Shown piece after piece: positions 7,636-17,441 of a stretch of 19,525 bases of DNA. Under the pieces are notes generated by a model. That model was not told the origin of the DNA. It worked only from the letters and a program-made list of their open reading frames with translations, and made no database searches. How positions within the stretch are numbered: position 1 is the stretch's first letter; every line of letters starts with the position of its first letter. Both the position numbers and the translations under genes were made by a program. This DNA is from SAT2750 sp964476375 (lineage in GTDB: Bacteria; Planctomycetota; Planctomycetia; Pirellulales; Pirellulaceae): assembly GCA_964476375.1 (NCBI GenBank), contig CAYYZW010000028.1, forward strand, positions 1-19,525, given 5' to 3'.

Positions 7636-8964
7636 TTATTCTCCACCAGGATCTGCCCGCACGCTCCGGCTGGGGCGAGATAGAAGACCGCTGCTGTTGA
7701 CAGCAATCACGCTCAAGCGGGAACCGGGCTGGACGCTCCCGGCAGGAAGGATCAGCTTCATCTCCGCAAGCGGCGAGGCGGGGGTATCGTGGTAGGACAT
7801 GCCCTGGAACAGGGGACGGCCGAAACGATTGACCGGTTCCTGTGGATGAGAGGCAATCTGCTCGCCATCGGCCAGGATCAGGAAACGCTGAAGGCCGCTC
7901 TCCAGGTCTGCCTGGCACGTCCAGCTGAGTTCCAGGGAACCTGATGGCTGTCGTCGTGCCTGGAGATGGCTGGGAGCCTGGGGGGCTGTCATGTCCCGGG
8001 TGGACCCGGTCTGCACGTATTCTTCCCAGGCGCGGGCGACGGATCGACCGGGCAGCCAGACGGAAACACCGCGTGGGCCGTCGAAGCGGACCTGGGGGTC
8101 GGCCCGGGTCCCCAGCAGGGGTGCCAGGTAGTGATTGGACCAGTCAACCGGCCGCAGCGATGGATCCGCCTTCCGGCCCCGTGGCAGCCGCATTGCCAGG
8201 CAGGCATCAAAATACGGAATAGCCAGGTAACGTGAATCCCCACACTCGTGGGCAGTACGAGGATCGGGGGCAAATCCGATCGGGGCCCCGCGGGCCCGGT
8301 AGTACTTGAACATGGCCAGTGTTCCCTCCCAGGCGTTGATGAAACGTCCTTCGTTTTCCTTGATTCCCGGATTACACATGACCGGTACGGCAAGAATGGC
8401 AGGGGTGATGGTTGGTTTCTCGATCTCGCCCTTTTGCCAGGAACCAAAAGCAGTTCCCGAGCGGAGCCAGATCGCCACGATCCGCTGGGGATGAAGGGTC
8501 TGCATCAGGCTGGCCCAGAATCCACCCCCGGAGTGTCCCCACAGGCACCAGGGAGCCTGCTTTAACTCGGGGTGTCCCGATTCGGCTGCGAAAGAGTCGA
8601 TCGCCTGCAGGAAAGTCTTGTTGGAACCATTGCGAGGATCACACCAGGTGCGGCAGTTTGCACCGGCCGAGAGGTATCGGGATCCCATCAGGGCGCAATC
8701 CCACTTGCGGGCCAGCGCTTGCCAGTGAAGATCCTGGTGGGCGGTCAGGCCGCCTGTCTCGGCACCCTCACCACAGCCATGCTGGTGCACGATGATCCCG
8801 CGGAGCGTGGTGACGCCATCGGGAACCCAGAGAAAATAATTGGATTCGATGGCCAGTTCGCCAGGGGTTTTGGAGGGAGGGTACGTGACCGAGTAGGTGG
8901 AATCGGCTGCCAGCATGGCAGGGAGCAAGACGGCCGCCAGGACAAAAGCGATAAGGGACTTCAT
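7636..8964 (-). CDS. Secreted alpha/beta hydrolase with C-terminal FN3-like domain
   Basis: A 442-residue protein with a clear Sec signal peptide (cleavage about residue 20, L-A-A|D). The catalytic domain (about 30-310) has the nucleophile elbow G-H-S-G-G-G with Ser145 and an oxyanion-region H-Q-H-G at 60-63. H-E-C-G-D around residue 255 may supply the catalytic His. A C-x-x-x-C pair (C104, C108) could form a disulfide outside the cytoplasm. From about 330, A-P-x-x-L-x-A-R followed by L-E-L-S-W and D-L-E-S-G-L-x-x-F-x-I-x-x-D-G is typical of a fibronectin type III module, often found on secreted carbohydrate-active or esterase enzymes. Likely an esterase or peptidase-like hydrolase; substrate unknown. 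It is the last gene of the minus-strand cluster, 72 bases after the Tat-exported unassigned protein, with no terminator seen between. Confidence 0.82.
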   Translation of the reverse strand: MKSLIAFVLAAVLLPAMLAADSTYSVTYPPSKTPGELAIESNYFLWVPDGVTTLRGIIVHQHGCGEGAETGGLTAHQDLHWQALARKWDCALMGSRYLSAGANCRTWCDPRNGSNKTFLQAIDSFAAESGHPELKQAPWCLWGHSGGGFWASLMQTLHPQRIVAIWLRSGTAFGSWQKGEIEKPTITPAILAVPVMCNPGIKENEGRFINAWEGTLAMFKYYRARGAPIGFAPDPRTAHECGDSRYLAIPYFDACLAMRLPRGRKADPSLRPVDWSNHYLAPLLGTRADPQVRFDGPRGVSVWLPGRSVARAWEEYVQTGSTRDMTAPQAPSHLQARRQPSGSLELSWTCQADLESGLQRFLILADGEQIASHPQEPVNRFGRPLFQGMSYHDTPASPLAEMKLILPAGSVQPGSRLSVIAVNSSGLLSRPSRSVRADPGGE

Positions 8965-9036
8965 GGTCGAGGTCTTTCGGGCAGAGGGGGAATGGACCGT
9001 GGATGCAAGGAATTTAACCTGCCGGCCGGCGGTCTG

Positions 9037-10362
9037 CTAGGTGCGGCAGTAGTGGGACTGCCGGGGCGCATGGTAGCGGATGGCCAGTTGCGGGGTCAGC
9101 TGTGGCCGATGGCCGTCGACACGCGAATCGTGGGCTGCTTCGAGCAGGCCGCTGACCAGCAGGGTCCTCTCAATCGGGTAATTCGGTCTGCCGGTCACGA
9201 TCATCTGCTCGATGTGATGGGCCAGGCAGGCGGAGTAGACCACGTTGGGGTCGGGTGGCAGGTGAAACTTGGTCGAGAGGATCTCGTCGCGTTTGCCGGT
9301 GCGTACCGCGGCCGTGTAGTCGCCGGTTGCTCCCGGCAGCATCAGCAGCGTCGCCTGCAGGCCATCCTGGTAGCGAAACAGCACCGCCTTGGGGTCGGTG
9401 ACGATCTGTTCGAGCACCCCCGGGGCGGAGAGATCCTGGGTGCGGGCATCGACAAGCGTGATTCCCTCCACCAGGTCAGAGCGTGAGAGGGCCCGGGACA
9501 TCAGCTCGCGGGACCAGGCCCCGCGGTGCATCGCCTCCCAGACCGCATCTCCTTCCAGCAGCTGCACGCCCCGGATCCCCGTCTCTCCTCCCTTTCGGCG
9601 TTCCACCAGGCACTGCATGGCCTCGAGTGCATGGAAGCCGGACGAGTCAAGCGACGTGCCGGGGTCGATCGTGAGAGCCTCGCTGATCGGTGCCCCCAGC
9701 GGGATTTCCATCTCGGGCATTCGCCAGGTCACCGGCAGGCTGGATCCGGCCAGCATCGGGAAACCGAGCCGCCGGCCGTGATCGACCATGGCCAGGGCCT
9801 TGTCGAAGCTGTAGGAGAGATGCTTGTCATTAAAGACCGGGACAGACCTGCCGTCGGCATCAAAGACATCCACCACCTGCTGGAAGAACTCGGCCCGGGG
9901 GTAGAGATGCTGCCCTTTCTCGTTGTAGGGATACTCCCCGTGCTCGGCGATAATCACCACGCCATCGACCGCCAGGGAATCACCCCCACAGCGGAGTGCT
10001 TCGGCGATCGTCGGGTAGAGCCCGAAACCGAACTGGCGGGCCCGCTGCGGGGCCAGGTCCCCCTGGGGAAACCCGTATTCTGCTTCGCGGGATTGCATGT
10101 CGGCAGCGGTCGGCTCCTGGGCGACATGGGCGGAGACCACCTCGACCTGGGGGGTGTGCCAGTCTCCTTCCCAGGGATAACCGACCAGGAATCGGTCGCC
10201 AATATGCTGGCCATGGTGGAGATAGGACCAGAGCGTGGTCAGGATGGCAATCCGCTTGCGGGGTGTCCGCTCGGTCGCTGCCGAGGCCGGCGCCAGCGAG
10301 CTGGCCAGCGCCGTGGTGGCAGCCAGCTCGAGGAAGTCTCGCCGTGTGTTACTTCCGGCCAT
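9037..10362 (-). CDS. Unassigned conserved protein with Tat signal (paralogue A)
   Basis: I do not recognise a characterised family. The 441-residue protein begins with a textbook Tat leader: T-R-R-D-F-L-E-L-A at 6-14, a hydrophobic stretch, and A-S-A near 29. The mature part starts R-I-A-I-L-T-T (37-43). Residues 130-189 form the most conserved block shared with the gene just upstream: by eye about 43 of 60 positions are identical, including E-H-G-x-Y-P-x-N-E-K-G-Q-H-L-Y-P-R and G-R-S-V-P-V-F-N-D-K-H-L-S. L-A-G-S-S-L-P-V-T (204-212), P-L-G-A and H-A-L-E-A-M-Q follow. The density of conserved H, E, D, K, R and N suggests an enzyme or a binding site, not a structural role. It starts 2 bases after the stop of paralogue B. 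There is no G-x-G-x-x-G or E-K-P motif, so it is not a Gfo/Idh oxidoreductase. Confidence 0.75.
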   Translation of the reverse strand: MAGSNTRRDFLELAATTALASSLAPASAATERTPRKRIAILTTLWSYLHHGQHIGDRFLVGYPWEGDWHTPQVEVVSAHVAQEPTAADMQSREAEYGFPQGDLAPQRARQFGFGLYPTIAEALRCGGDSLAVDGVVIIAEHGEYPYNEKGQHLYPRAEFFQQVVDVFDADGRSVPVFNDKHLSYSFDKALAMVDHGRRLGFPMLAGSSLPVTWRMPEMEIPLGAPISEALTIDPGTSLDSSGFHALEAMQCLVERRKGGETGIRGVQLLEGDAVWEAMHRGAWSRELMSRALSRSDLVEGITLVDARTQDLSAPGVLEQIVTDPKAVLFRYQDGLQATLLMLPGATGDYTAAVRTGKRDEILSTKFHLPPDPNVVYSACLAHHIEQMIVTGRPNYPIERTLLVSGLLEAAHDSRVDGHRPQLTPQLAIRYHAPRQSHYCRT

Positions 10363-10364
10363 GA

Positions 10365-11578
10365 TTAATGACTCCAGTAAGTCGAATGACGGGTTGGCTG
10401 GTAGCGAATTCCCAGGTGCGGGGTGACCAGGATCTGCTGGTCCTGGAAGAGCGATTCCACGCCCGAGGCGGTCAGTCCTGTTGTCAGCAGGGTGCGTTCA
10501 ACCGGGTAGGGCGCCTGGCCCGTATGAAAGAGCTGCTCGGTGGCGTGCGTGAGCGGGTTAAAGAAGTTGCAGACCTCGCGCGGTGGCAGGAACATCTGCA
10601 CCGAGAGCGGTTTCTTTTTACCCGCCAGCCGGGCGGCGAAAGTGAAATCATTCACCACCCCCTCGATTAGCAGCATGCTCATCTTCAGTCCGTCACGGTG
10701 CTGGTAGCGATAAAGGACCGGCGTGTTGGGGTTATCCTCGGCGGTCATCCGGTCATGGATCTCGTCGCTGGTCGGCAGGTGATGGTTGAAACCCTGCCGG
10801 GTTGGGACCAGCTGGTGGCTACGGCAGAGGCAGGCCCGGAAAAGATCCGGATCCCAGCCCCCGGCATCGAAAGAACCGGACCGCAGGGCCGCCATCACGG
10901 CATCGGCCCCGCGGACCGCGTGGATCCAGGCCACGCCGGATTCCCCGCCGCGGCGGCGCTCGACCATCGACTGCATCGCCTCAAGGGCATGGATGTCATA
11001 ACCGTCCACTCCTCCCACTGCCACGCACATCGCTTCCTCGACCCGCGCGCCGAGCGGCATGTCGACCTGGGGGATCCGCCGCGTGACGGGCAGGGAAGAG
11101 CCTGCCAGCAGGGGAAAGTCCAGCTCGCGGGAAATCCGGACCATCTCTTGTGCCCACTCCCATTTCCAGGAGAGATGCTTGTCGTTAAAGACCGGCACAC
11201 TGCGGCCACTCTGTCGAAAGACGTCCGTGATCTGCTGGTAGAACTCGTAGCGAGGGTAAAGGTGCTGGCCTTTCTCGTTGAAAGGGTAGTTTCCGTGCTC
11301 CCCGATCAGCAGCACGCCGTCCACGGCCAGCTTCTCACCGCCACAGGTGAGGGCCTCGGAAATCGTGGGGTAGATTTTCATCTGGGGGCAGAGGGCACTT
11401 CGAGAACGGCTCAGTTCCCCGTCCGGCTGCTGGTCGGTGTAGAGCGAGACCAGGTCAATTTCCGGAACGTGATGACGGCCGTTCCAGCTGTAGCCAAAAA
11501 GGTAACGGTCCAGGATGTGCTGCGCATGGGAATAGCGGCGATACTCGGTAACGACAGCAGCAATTCGTGGTCGTTGGA

Positions 11579-11582
<4 letters not shown>
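10365..11582 (-). CDS. Unassigned conserved protein without signal peptide (paralogue B)
   Basis: A 405-residue tandem paralogue of the next gene (A), of unknown function. It begins directly at the mature-domain equivalent (R-I-A-A-V-V-T-E-Y at 6-14) with no Sec or Tat leader, so it is predicted cytoplasmic. The conserved block at 85-144 holds G-E-H-G-N-Y-P-F-N-E-K-G-Q-H-L-Y-P-R and G-R-S-V-P-V-F-N-D-K-H-L-S, then L-A-G-S-S-L-P-V-T-R-R-I-P, P-L-G-A, H-A-L-E-A-M-Q and a C-terminal E-R-T-L-L-x-x-G-L. Similarity to A runs over the full length but falls away in the segment after about 260. Its ATG overlaps the sulfatase stop (ATGA at 11582-11579), with GGTGGG just upstream, so the start is well fixed and translational coupling is expected. 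Confidence 0.75.
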
Positions 11583-13351
<1,769 letters not shown>

Positions 13352-13394
13352 CAACAGCTGCCTGGATCTGGAGGGAGGAATGCCGAACAGACTG

Positions 13395-13422
13395 ATTATC
13401 CGTCGTGGGGCGCGTCAGGCAA
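13395..13422 (-). promoter_or_regulatory. Possible internal promoter before the sulfatase gene
   Basis: On the minus strand TTGCCT (13422-13417) and GATAAT (13400-13395) are separated by 16 bases; the -10 matches 5 of 6 and the -35 matches 4 of 6 consensus positions. Initiation near 13388 would leave a leader of about 37 bases before the ATG at 13351. It would let the sulfatase, the two paralogues and the hydrolase be expressed apart from the DUF1501 and propeller-LRR genes. Confidence 0.4.
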
Positions 13423-13438
13423 GCGGAGAGCGAGGGAA

Positions 13439-14890
13439 TTAAAACAGGTCGGAGATTGGTTGCCCGTGGTAGACAGGATGTGGCCTGCCAAGCGAGTCGG
13501 TCCAGCGGGCCCCCGGTGGCAGGCCAAGGGCATGGTAAATCGTGGCCGCAAAGTCCTCGGGCCGCTGGGGGCTGTCGGCCGGGTAGGCGGCAATCCGGTC
13601 CGAGGCTCCGATCACGCGCCCCCCCTGTACACCGCCCCCGGAAAAAAGTGCTGTCTGCAGCGCCCCCCAGTGATCCCGGCCGGGCGTGACGTAGGCGTTG
13701 GGGACCTTGAAAATCTTCGGCGTGCGTCCGAATTCCCCGGCGATCACCACCAGTGTTCTCTCCAGGCGACCGGCCTGGTGAAGATCTTCCAGCAGGGCGG
13801 CAATCGCCTGGTCGGCAGGGGGGTAGAGCAGGTCACGCGAGATCTTGAAAATGCCCCCATGCAGGTCCCAGGTGTTGTAGTTCCCCAGGTTCGCCTGGAC
13901 CAGGGTGACCCCGGATTCGACAAGCCGGCGAGCCATCAGCAGTGTCCAGCCAAAAAGGTTGCGGCCGTAACGGTCGAGGGTGCCCTCGTCGGCATGGACC
14001 ACGTCGAAAGCCTGCTTGACTTTCTCATCCGTGAGCAGGGAGACGACCGACTGCCGAAAGCGGCTGAGCTTCTGTACCCGGGCCATGCGATCCAGCTCGC
14101 GGCGCTGGCTCTCGATGGTCTCGAGCAGCTGCACGCGACGTGTCATCTGCTGGAAGCTCATGCCATCGGGCAACCGGATCGTGGGCGCCTCGAAAGCAGA
14201 GTGGTCGACGACCTTCTTTTCATGACGGCGGCTGTAGGCATGGTCGGGGTAGGCGCCCTTGATATCATTGCCCCGGTAAGGGGATGCCTCCACGAACCAG
14301 GGGTCGTGCCGTTCTCCCATCATCCCGGCGAACTGGCCGGGGGTGACCACGCCCCCCTGGTTCATGTTCACCAGCCGCTGGGGGACGACCATGGCCTGGG
14401 GGAGGCCGACCGGACGCGGTTTGACCATGCGGCCCACCGTGGCGGTGATGGACGGCCAGTCGGTCGCCTGGGGAGTCTTTTCCTTGTACCCCGGTGGAAG
14501 CTCCGAGCGGCCTGTCAGCATCAGCGTGTGGGCCTCGTTGTGCTCATTGGAAAAGTGGGTCAGGGAGCGGACCTGGGACCACTTGTCACTCTGTGCGGCA
14601 ATTCGCGGCAGGTGCTCACAGACCTGGATGCCGGGTATGCGCGTGGGGCGGGGCTGGAATTCGCCTCGTATTTCCAGCGGGGCGTTCGGTTTCATGTCAA
14701 AGCTGTCAAGCTGGGAGAGGCCGCCGGAGAGGAAGATGAAGATCACGGCATCGGCAGAGCCTGTACCGGGATTCGCAGCCGGCGCCAGGCTCGCCATTTC
14801 CAGCCCGAGCATTCCCAGGCTCCCTGCCTGCAGGAGGCAGCGGCGAGAGATGCCGGGGCTGGAGTGTGATGCAGGCCTGGTCATGGTCAT
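13439..14890 (-). CDS. DUF1501 family exported protein, copy 2
   Basis: A 483-residue DUF1501 protein (alkaline phosphatase-like superfamily, activity unknown). The leader has S-R-R-C-L-L-Q-A-G-S-L-G (R16-R17) followed by a hydrophobic stretch, a reasonable Tat signal. Family motifs are F-L-S-G-G-L-S-Q-L-D-S-F-D-M-K-P-N-A-P near 53-71, E-F-G-R-T-P from residue 386, and G-R-D-H-W. The central motif reads W-D-L-H where the other two copies have W-D-T-H, and the loop between E-F-G-R-T-P and G-R-D-H-W is longer (K-V-P-N-A-Y-V-T-P), so this copy belongs to a different subgroup. It follows the propeller-LRR gene by 57 bases, within which is a set of overlapping tiny reading frames. ATG 14884 is an alternative in-frame start. 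Confidence 0.9.
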   Translation of the reverse strand: MTMTRPASHSSPGISRRCLLQAGSLGMLGLEMASLAPAANPGTGSADAVIFIFLSGGLSQLDSFDMKPNAPLEIRGEFQPRPTRIPGIQVCEHLPRIAAQSDKWSQVRSLTHFSNEHNEAHTLMLTGRSELPPGYKEKTPQATDWPSITATVGRMVKPRPVGLPQAMVVPQRLVNMNQGGVVTPGQFAGMMGERHDPWFVEASPYRGNDIKGAYPDHAYSRRHEKKVVDHSAFEAPTIRLPDGMSFQQMTRRVQLLETIESQRRELDRMARVQKLSRFRQSVVSLLTDEKVKQAFDVVHADEGTLDRYGRNLFGWTLLMARRLVESGVTLVQANLGNYNTWDLHGGIFKISRDLLYPPADQAIAALLEDLHQAGRLERTLVVIAGEFGRTPKIFKVPNAYVTPGRDHWGALQTALFSGGGVQGGRVIGASDRIAAYPADSPQRPEDFAATIYHALGLPPGARWTDSLGRPHPVYHGQPISDLF

Positions 14891-14923
14891 CTGGTCATCT
14901 GGTCATGGGGTTGGGAGGTTCAT
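14887..14923 (-). other. Octamer tandem repeat forming a ladder of ATGA-coupled mini-ORFs
   Basis: On the minus strand ATGACCAG is repeated in tandem and then runs into the DUF1501 start. The result is a chain of tiny frames: M-N-L-P-T-P-stop (14923-14903), M-T-R-stop (14906-14895) and M-T-R-stop (14898-14887), then the DUF1501 ATG at 14890. Each stop overlaps the next start as ATGA. A 16-codon frame starting at 14945, just after the propeller-LRR stop, also ends at 14895. The frames are directly visible; whether ribosomes use them is unknown. The period of 8 means one repeat gained or lost shifts the frame relationship. Confidence 0.5.
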
Positions 14924-14947
14924 GTCTCAGCTTCGGTCCAGTCATTT

Positions 14948-17218
14948 CTACCGCCGTATCCGGCAGTCGGGCAGGGCGTCCTGGAGTCGCTTGACCGCCT
15001 CGTCACTGACCGGTGCGTTGCTGATCTGGAGCTGCCTGAGCGCCACAAGCGGCGCGAGCCGGCCGAGGCCCGCGTCGCTGATGCGTGCTCCTACCAGGTT
15101 CAGGGACGTGAGCTGGGTGAGTGTGGCAAGCGTGGTCATGCCCTCATCGGTCAGGTTGGTACCCCCAAAACCTTCCGAGTAAAGCAGGTCCAGACGCCGG
15201 AGCTTCGTGAGTGGCTTCAGGTGGACCAGGCTCTTGTCGGTAATTCCCAGCAGGCTCAGGTCCAGCTGGCGCAGTGCCCCCAGCGATTCGATGGCACCGG
15301 TCCCTTCGTCGTTGATGCGGTTACCGTAGAGGTTGAGGGTTTCAAGTTTCTCCAGGGTGGCAAGATGCCCAAGGCCGACGTTGGTGATGCAGTCCGGTTC
15401 AAAACCGGTTTTCTTGAGGCTCAGGCTCCTGAGCTGGGTCATCTGTCCCAGGGTCAGGCAGCCCCCGTCGGTGACCCCGTCACAGCCCTCCAGGTCGAGG
15501 GCGACGAGCCTCGTCAGCGGCAGCAGGTGAGCAAGCCCGGCATCACTCACCCGGCTACCGGTCAGGTCCAGCAGGCGCAGCTGGGTGGCCGTCTGGAGGG
15601 CGGCGAATTCCTGATCCGAAAATGCCCGGCAGAGTTCCAGATTGAGGCCCAGGACGGCCGGAAACGAGGCGATTTGGCCCAGCCCGTCGCTGGCGATCCT
15701 GGTTCCACCTGTATATAAGATGAAGGGGTTTTCCAGCTGGGCCAGTAAGCGGGCAATTTCTGCATCAATATGTCCCTTTTCACCGACGTGCTGGTTATCG
15801 AGCGTCACGGTCAGCGGCGGCAATTGACTGTCAATTGCCAGTAGCCGGGTCGTTTCCAGGTCGAGCGGGGCGAGGCGGGCGCCGCGTGTGAGCAGTGCCT
15901 GCAGTGTGGCGCCTGGTTTGAACGGGAGCGGTGCCGCGGCCGCAGCGACCTCGGGGGCCTTGCCACGGACGTGGTAGCACCAGAGCGTGTCCTTTTCACG
16001 CAGGAAAAGCTTGCCATTGGCAACGACCGGGTGGGACCAGCTATCGGCCCCCGCGCCGGGAAGCTGGAAAGTTCCCTTGAGCTTGTAGCCGCTGCTGCTG
16101 GCCTGGATCAGTGCGATCACGCCGTTCTGGTAATGGAAGTAGAGGTGTCCGTCGGCGTAGACGACCGAGGCCGAGCCGATTCCCGGTCCGCGGCGTTTCC
16201 AGCTCACCCGTCCGCTGGAGAGTTCCAGGCAGGTGGGCAGGCCGTTGTTACTGCCATGGCCGCCAAAGATGTGGTCGCCCACCAGGACCAGGCCACCGTG
16301 ATGGTTCTGCAGCTGGCTGCCATTGAGCCGGTAGACCTCGGTCGCCTTGACGCCATCGGCGCCGTCGGCCGAGAGCTTCAGCAGCACGCTGCCGGCGTTG
16401 TAGCCGTTGGCCGAAAAGACCATGTCATCCCGCACGATGGGGGTAGGGATGTTGGCGGTCGGGTTGGCGATATCGTTATAGCCCCAGAGGAAACGTCCGT
16501 CGTCCGCGGCCACGCCGACCAGGCCCCGGCCGATCAGCTGGACATACTGTCGTACGCCCCCGCCGCGGGAGACCTGGATCGATGAGAAGGAGGCGCCATC
16601 GCCGCCAGCCATTCCCAGCCCCGGAATGCCTGTCTTCCAGCGGGTGGTACCTGTCCTCTTGTCGAGCGAGACGATCATGGCCTCGGCGCCGCCGGGGGTA
16701 CAGACGAGCTGGTCCCCGTCGATCAGCGGGGATTCCCCGTAACCGCGCCCGGACTGCAGCCGGCCGGTGAAGTCTGCTGCCAGGTCCCGCTGCCAGAGGA
16801 TGCTACCGTCGGTCACCTTGAGGCAGATCAGCTGGCCGTCCGGGTCCATCACGTAGAGCCGCTGCTGGTCAACGGTCGGAGTCGAGATCGGGTGCCGGCC
16901 GGTGGTGCCGACCTTCTGTTTCCAGAGCAGCTGGCCATCTTTTTCATCGAGGGCGTAGGCAAACAGGTCGCTGGCATGGTTGCCGATGGTAAAGACGCGG
17001 CCATCGGCGACGACCAGGCTGGCGTAGCCACCTCCCAGTCCATCGGTATTCCAGGCGCTGGCTGGCCCTTCTTCCGGCCAGGAGGAGAGCAGGCCGGTTT
17101 CTGTGGAGATGCCATTCACCTGCGGCCCTCGCCAGCGGGGCCAGTCTGCGGCCGGCAGGACGGTTGCCATCACGAGCAGGCCGATTGTACAGGTAATTGT
17201 CCGGGGTGAGTTCAGCAT
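14948..17218 (-). CDS. Secreted PQQ-like beta-propeller fused to leucine-rich repeats
   Basis: A 756-residue two-domain protein with a Sec signal peptide (cleavage about P-A-A|D-W). The mature part opens D-W-P-R-W-R-G-P, as in planctomycete PQQ-type propellers. Residues to about 420 are propeller blades with repeated D-G-x-x-x-W and G-x-x-Y/F-x-x-D patterns. An Ala-rich linker (about 427-432) leads to a C-terminal leucine-rich repeat region from about 530 to the end, with six or more repeats of roughly 24 residues of the form V-S-D-A-G-L-x-x-L-x-x-L-x-x-L-x-x-L-D-L. Both are binding folds, so a scaffold or ligand-capture role outside the cytoplasm is inferred. The frame continues 9 bases upstream to a TTG at 17227; ATG 17218 is preferred but the ribosome site does not decide it. 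First gene of the minus cluster. Confidence 0.88.
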   Translation of the reverse strand: MLNSPRTITCTIGLLVMATVLPAADWPRWRGPQVNGISTETGLLSSWPEEGPASAWNTDGLGGGYASLVVADGRVFTIGNHASDLFAYALDEKDGQLLWKQKVGTTGRHPISTPTVDQQRLYVMDPDGQLICLKVTDGSILWQRDLAADFTGRLQSGRGYGESPLIDGDQLVCTPGGAEAMIVSLDKRTGTTRWKTGIPGLGMAGGDGASFSSIQVSRGGGVRQYVQLIGRGLVGVAADDGRFLWGYNDIANPTANIPTPIVRDDMVFSANGYNAGSVLLKLSADGADGVKATEVYRLNGSQLQNHHGGLVLVGDHIFGGHGSNNGLPTCLELSSGRVSWKRRGPGIGSASVVYADGHLYFHYQNGVIALIQASSSGYKLKGTFQLPGAGADSWSHPVVANGKLFLREKDTLWCYHVRGKAPEVAAAAAPLPFKPGATLQALLTRGARLAPLDLETTRLLAIDSQLPPLTVTLDNQHVGEKGHIDAEIARLLAQLENPFILYTGGTRIASDGLGQIASFPAVLGLNLELCRAFSDQEFAALQTATQLRLLDLTGSRVSDAGLAHLLPLTRLVALDLEGCDGVTDGGCLTLGQMTQLRSLSLKKTGFEPDCITNVGLGHLATLEKLETLNLYGNRINDEGTGAIESLGALRQLDLSLLGITDKSLVHLKPLTKLRRLDLLYSEGFGGTNLTDEGMTTLATLTQLTSLNLVGARISDAGLGRLAPLVALRQLQISNAPVSDEAVKRLQDALPDCRIRR

Positions 17219-17263
17219 GGAAGGCAAATGTCCCGTGGGTGAAAGAGGGTTCTGTTTGTGTCA

Positions 17264-17292
17264 ATCGTACCCGATTTAGGCGGCGATGTTAT
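17264..17292 (-). promoter_or_regulatory. Probable promoter of the minus-strand cluster
   Basis: On the minus strand ATAACA (17292-17287) and TACGAT (17269-17264) are 17 bases apart; each matches 4 of 6 consensus positions. The predicted start near 17257 gives a leader of about 39 bases to ATG 17218. It sits back to back with the promoter of the plus-strand DUF1501 gene in a 223-base intergenic region (17219-17441) that holds nothing else I can name. Confidence 0.35.
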
Positions 17293-17353
17293 TTTTCCTG
17301 CGGCGGCCCCCTCTTTTGGCGGTAGCGTGTGGAAGAGAAGTAAGAGTTCTGCA

Positions 17354-17384
17354 TTGACAAAGGCGGGTAGTGAGAAGCTAAAAT
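17354..17384 (+). promoter_or_regulatory. Promoter of the third DUF1501 gene
   Basis: A perfect TTGACA -35 (17354-17359) is followed after 19 bases by TAAAAT (17379-17384), 5 of 6 matches. The spacer is longer than the usual 17. Transcription from about 17391 favours the ATG at 17442 over the GTG at 17391. Confidence 0.55.
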
Positions 17385-17441
17385 AGCGATGTGCCGATAA
17401 GAATGAATAAGGGCACCCTTGATCTCCTTTATGGGCAAACC

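Noticed and set aside
13460..14869. A long open frame (469 codons) on the plus strand opposite DUF1501 copy 2
   Set aside because: It is a shadow of the high-GC codon bias of the real gene; the opposite strand shows intact DUF1501 motifs and this frame shows no recognisable domain.
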